Shown: in pieces, positions 62,563-64,000 of the stretch
How positions within the stretch are numbered: position 1 is the stretch's first letter
Layout: each line of letters opens with the position of its first letter
Assembly (NCBI GenBank): GCA_018907035.1
Contig: JACCIC010000297.1
Location: 403,156-467,155, forward strand
DNA: 64,000 bases
Source: Sycobia sp. Sy_11
Taxonomy: Eukaryota; Arthropoda; Insecta; Hymenoptera; Epichrysomallidae
Direction of reading: 5' to 3'
Translations under genes and position numbers: made by a program
The notes under the pieces: generated by a model
Told to the model about the DNA's origin: nothing
What the model saw: the letters and a program-made list of their open reading frames with translations, nothing else
Database searches by the model: none

Positions 62563-64000
62563 GCACGTTAAAAATGTTCGACAATTTTTGGGTTTAGCCG
62601 GATACTACCGTAGATTTATTAAGGACTTTGCCAAAATTTCTAAACCCCTCACCAAGCTTCTGCAAAGCAATGAACCTTTTGTCTGGGGAGAAAACGCGGA
62701 AAATGCGTTTGCATGCCTAAAAAGCGCTCTATGCACAGCGCCTGTGTTGCGATTCCCTGATATGGATCAACCATTCATTATCACGACGGACGCGTCGGGT
62801 TATGCGATTGGGGGCATCCTATCACAAGGAAAACTCGGTAGGGATCAACCGATCGCCTATACGTCGCGAGTTCTGCGCGGACCCGAGTTGCGCTATGAGG
62901 TATACGAGAAAGAAGCACTAGCTATGCTTCATTCCGTGCAGACCTTTAGGCCGTACGTATTCGGACGTACGTTTACCCTCGTGACTGACCACGAACCGCT
63001 CGTATGGTTCAAAACAGCTGATTTGAACACGCGTGTGATAAAGTGGAGGTTCAAGCTTTCAGAATACGACTATAAAGTCGTTTACAACCCAGGAAAGACG
63101 AATGTACACGCTGATGCGTTGTCGCGTAACCCTGTTGAGAATGTAAATGTAGTCACTCGAGGGCAAAGAAAAAGGCTACTTAATCCTGATAAACCGGTGG
63201 CGAGTCCTAAAAATCCGGATTCTCATTGTGTTGAGACTCCCAAAGTTCCGAAGGCACGTACGAAGAATACTAAGTTAAAAGGGATTAGAAGTACTGTCCC
63301 AAATCACCGAGTTACCAGATCTAAAGTCCGAATAGAAAATGGTGAGGATAATACGCAGAACGTTCCTAATTTTTCAAGAGTTAGAGATTTTCCAAGTTTT
63401 AGTAAAGATGAAAGAAATCGTGCTAATTTTTCTAAGTCGGGAGTTGATATCATAGAAAATGGTGAGGATAATACGCAGAACGTTTCTAATTTTTCAAGAG
63501 TTAAAGATTTTCCAAGTTTAAGTAAAGATGAAAGAAATCATGCTAATTTTTCTAAGTCGGGAGTTGATATCATAGAAAATGGTGAGGATAATACGCAGAA
63601 CGTTTCTAATTTTTCAAGAGTTAAAGATTTTCCAAGTTTAAGTAAAGATGAAAGAAACCGTGCTAATTTTTCTAAGTCGGGAGTTGATAGCACTAAGAAT
63701 GGCGCGGATAAGATGCCGTATATTTCTAATTTTTCGGAAGGAGATTTTCCATGTTTAAACAAAGACGAGAGAAGTCGTACTAATTTTTCTAAGTCAGGAG
63801 TTGAGGGCATTACCAAAGAATCGAATAGGAAGATTTTAACGAAAAATGTTCGTCCGCAACGACGTAAAACTAGGAAACAAACCGAAGAACGCAACGAGAA
63901 GATGCAAGGAACTTCTATTTCTAGACAGGAGAATATAGATGCCCCGAATCTGCAACAGATAGAGATAGGGACTAATAATGATCAAACAGGTATTCGTAGA
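62528..64000 (+). CDS. pol: Pol continued: RT connection, RNase H, repeat linker (partial)
   Basis: After the shift the pol protein continues in the next frame, open to the window end. It encodes VRQFLGLAGYYRRFIKDFAK, then RNase H: TTDASGYAIGGILSQGKL (first catalytic Asp), AYTSRVLRGPELRYEVYEKE, ALAMLHSVQTFR, LVTDHEPLVWF and NVHADALSR, which ends near 63125. From ~63130 a Lys/Arg/Asn-rich linker follows with four 40-residue repeats (63332-63810). Integrase HHCC and core motifs are not reached. The single-base lesion separates this part from the protease-RT frame; whether it is a real mutation or a sequencing error cannot be told. Confidence 0.88.
63332..63810 (+). repeat. Four 120-bp in-frame repeats in pol linker
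   Basis: Units start at 63332, 63452, 63572 and 63692 with an exact 120-bp period. Each encodes 40 residues around ENGEDNTQN, NFSRVKDFPS, SKDERN and ANFSKSGVD. Units 2 and 3 are almost identical; unit 4 is diverged and one codon shorter. Confidence 0.95.

Larger units (their letters stand above)
55206..64000 (+). mobile_element. Ty3/gypsy-type LTR retrotransposon with long ORF-bearing leader (5' part)
   Basis: Order seen: LTR (55206-55861), tRNA-Pro primer site, 3.4-kb leader with two extra ORFs, GC-rich minisatellite and T-rich tract, gag (six CCHC knuckles), pol with two tandem aspartic-protease domains, RT and RNase H, and a 40-residue repeat linker. The window ends before integrase and the 3' LTR. 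RT-RNase H order and sequence place it with Ty3/gypsy (Metaviridae-like) elements. Gag and pol are nearly intact, with one clear frameshift near 62527, suggesting a relatively young insertion. No env can be judged. Confidence 0.85.

Noticed and set aside
63332..63810. CRISPR-like array
   Set aside because: The repeats are 120-bp head-to-tail coding units without unique spacers.
63130..64000. Integrase domain of the 55-kb element
   Set aside because: No HHCC zinc finger or DDE core is visible in the open frame. The segment is repeat-rich linker, and integrase must lie beyond the window if present.

Overview
This is eukaryotic, AT-rich, repeat-dense DNA, almost certainly from an insect and most likely an ant or other hymenopteran. 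The reasons are spliced exons with GT/AG borders and short introns, long (TA)n/(GA)n/(CA)n tracts, many mariner copies, Penelope elements, and a decayed Polinton whose small genes resemble ones I recall from ant genomes. The species call is inference. No prokaryotic operon, rRNA, CRISPR array or intact tRNA gene is visible.

Layout. (1) 1-27.8 kb, minus strand: the central part of one host gene, Vps13 (bridge-like lipid-transfer protein). Fifteen phase-consistent exons lie between 27841 and 2409. Both gene ends are outside the window or not visible. The introns are filled with mobile DNA: a Mutator-like transposon (771-2388), a complete mariner in a tiny intron (3055-4342), a mariner fragment (~7.1 kb), a Ty3/gypsy-type solo LTR (7870-8921), a deleted mariner (10174-10944), and a 13.8-kb intron (13425-27234). 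That large intron holds two mariner fragments, an R1-type LINE ORF1 piece, a long-TIR DDE transposon (19.19-21.41 kb) and a rearranged Ty3/gypsy element (21455-26482). (2) 28.9-36.8 kb: Penelope terminal-repeat debris with a hammerhead-ribozyme-like motif, a mariner (29.77-31.02 kb), a second mariner carrying a nested tRNA-derived SINE and a nested LINE 3' end (31.2-33.3 kb), a Penelope RT fragment (35.3-35.85 kb) and a mariner end. (3) 36.8-46.84 kb: a decayed Polinton/Maverick element with hallmark genes: protein-primed DNA polymerase B, retroviral-type integrase, packaging ATPase, adenain-like cysteine protease, PLA2-like protein, minor capsid-like protein and major capsid-like protein. A probable solo LTR lies inside it. 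(4) 46.85-53.35 kb: two Penelope-like elements in inverted orientation, with a mariner inserted in one terminal repeat. (5) 55.2-64 kb: the 5' part of a large Ty3/gypsy-type element: LTR, tRNA-Pro primer-binding site, a 3.4-kb leader with two extra ORFs and a GC-rich minisatellite, gag with six CCHC knuckles, and pol with two tandem aspartic-protease domains, RT, RNase H and a 40-residue repeat array. Integrase and the 3' LTR lie beyond the window.

Most TE genes are broken by stops, frameshifts or deletions. The best-preserved reading frames are the gag/pol of the 55-64 kb element and the Polinton minor-capsid-like ORF. The most unusual feature is the tandem retropepsin pair in the 55-64 kb element, in a genome with an unusually long, ORF-bearing leader.
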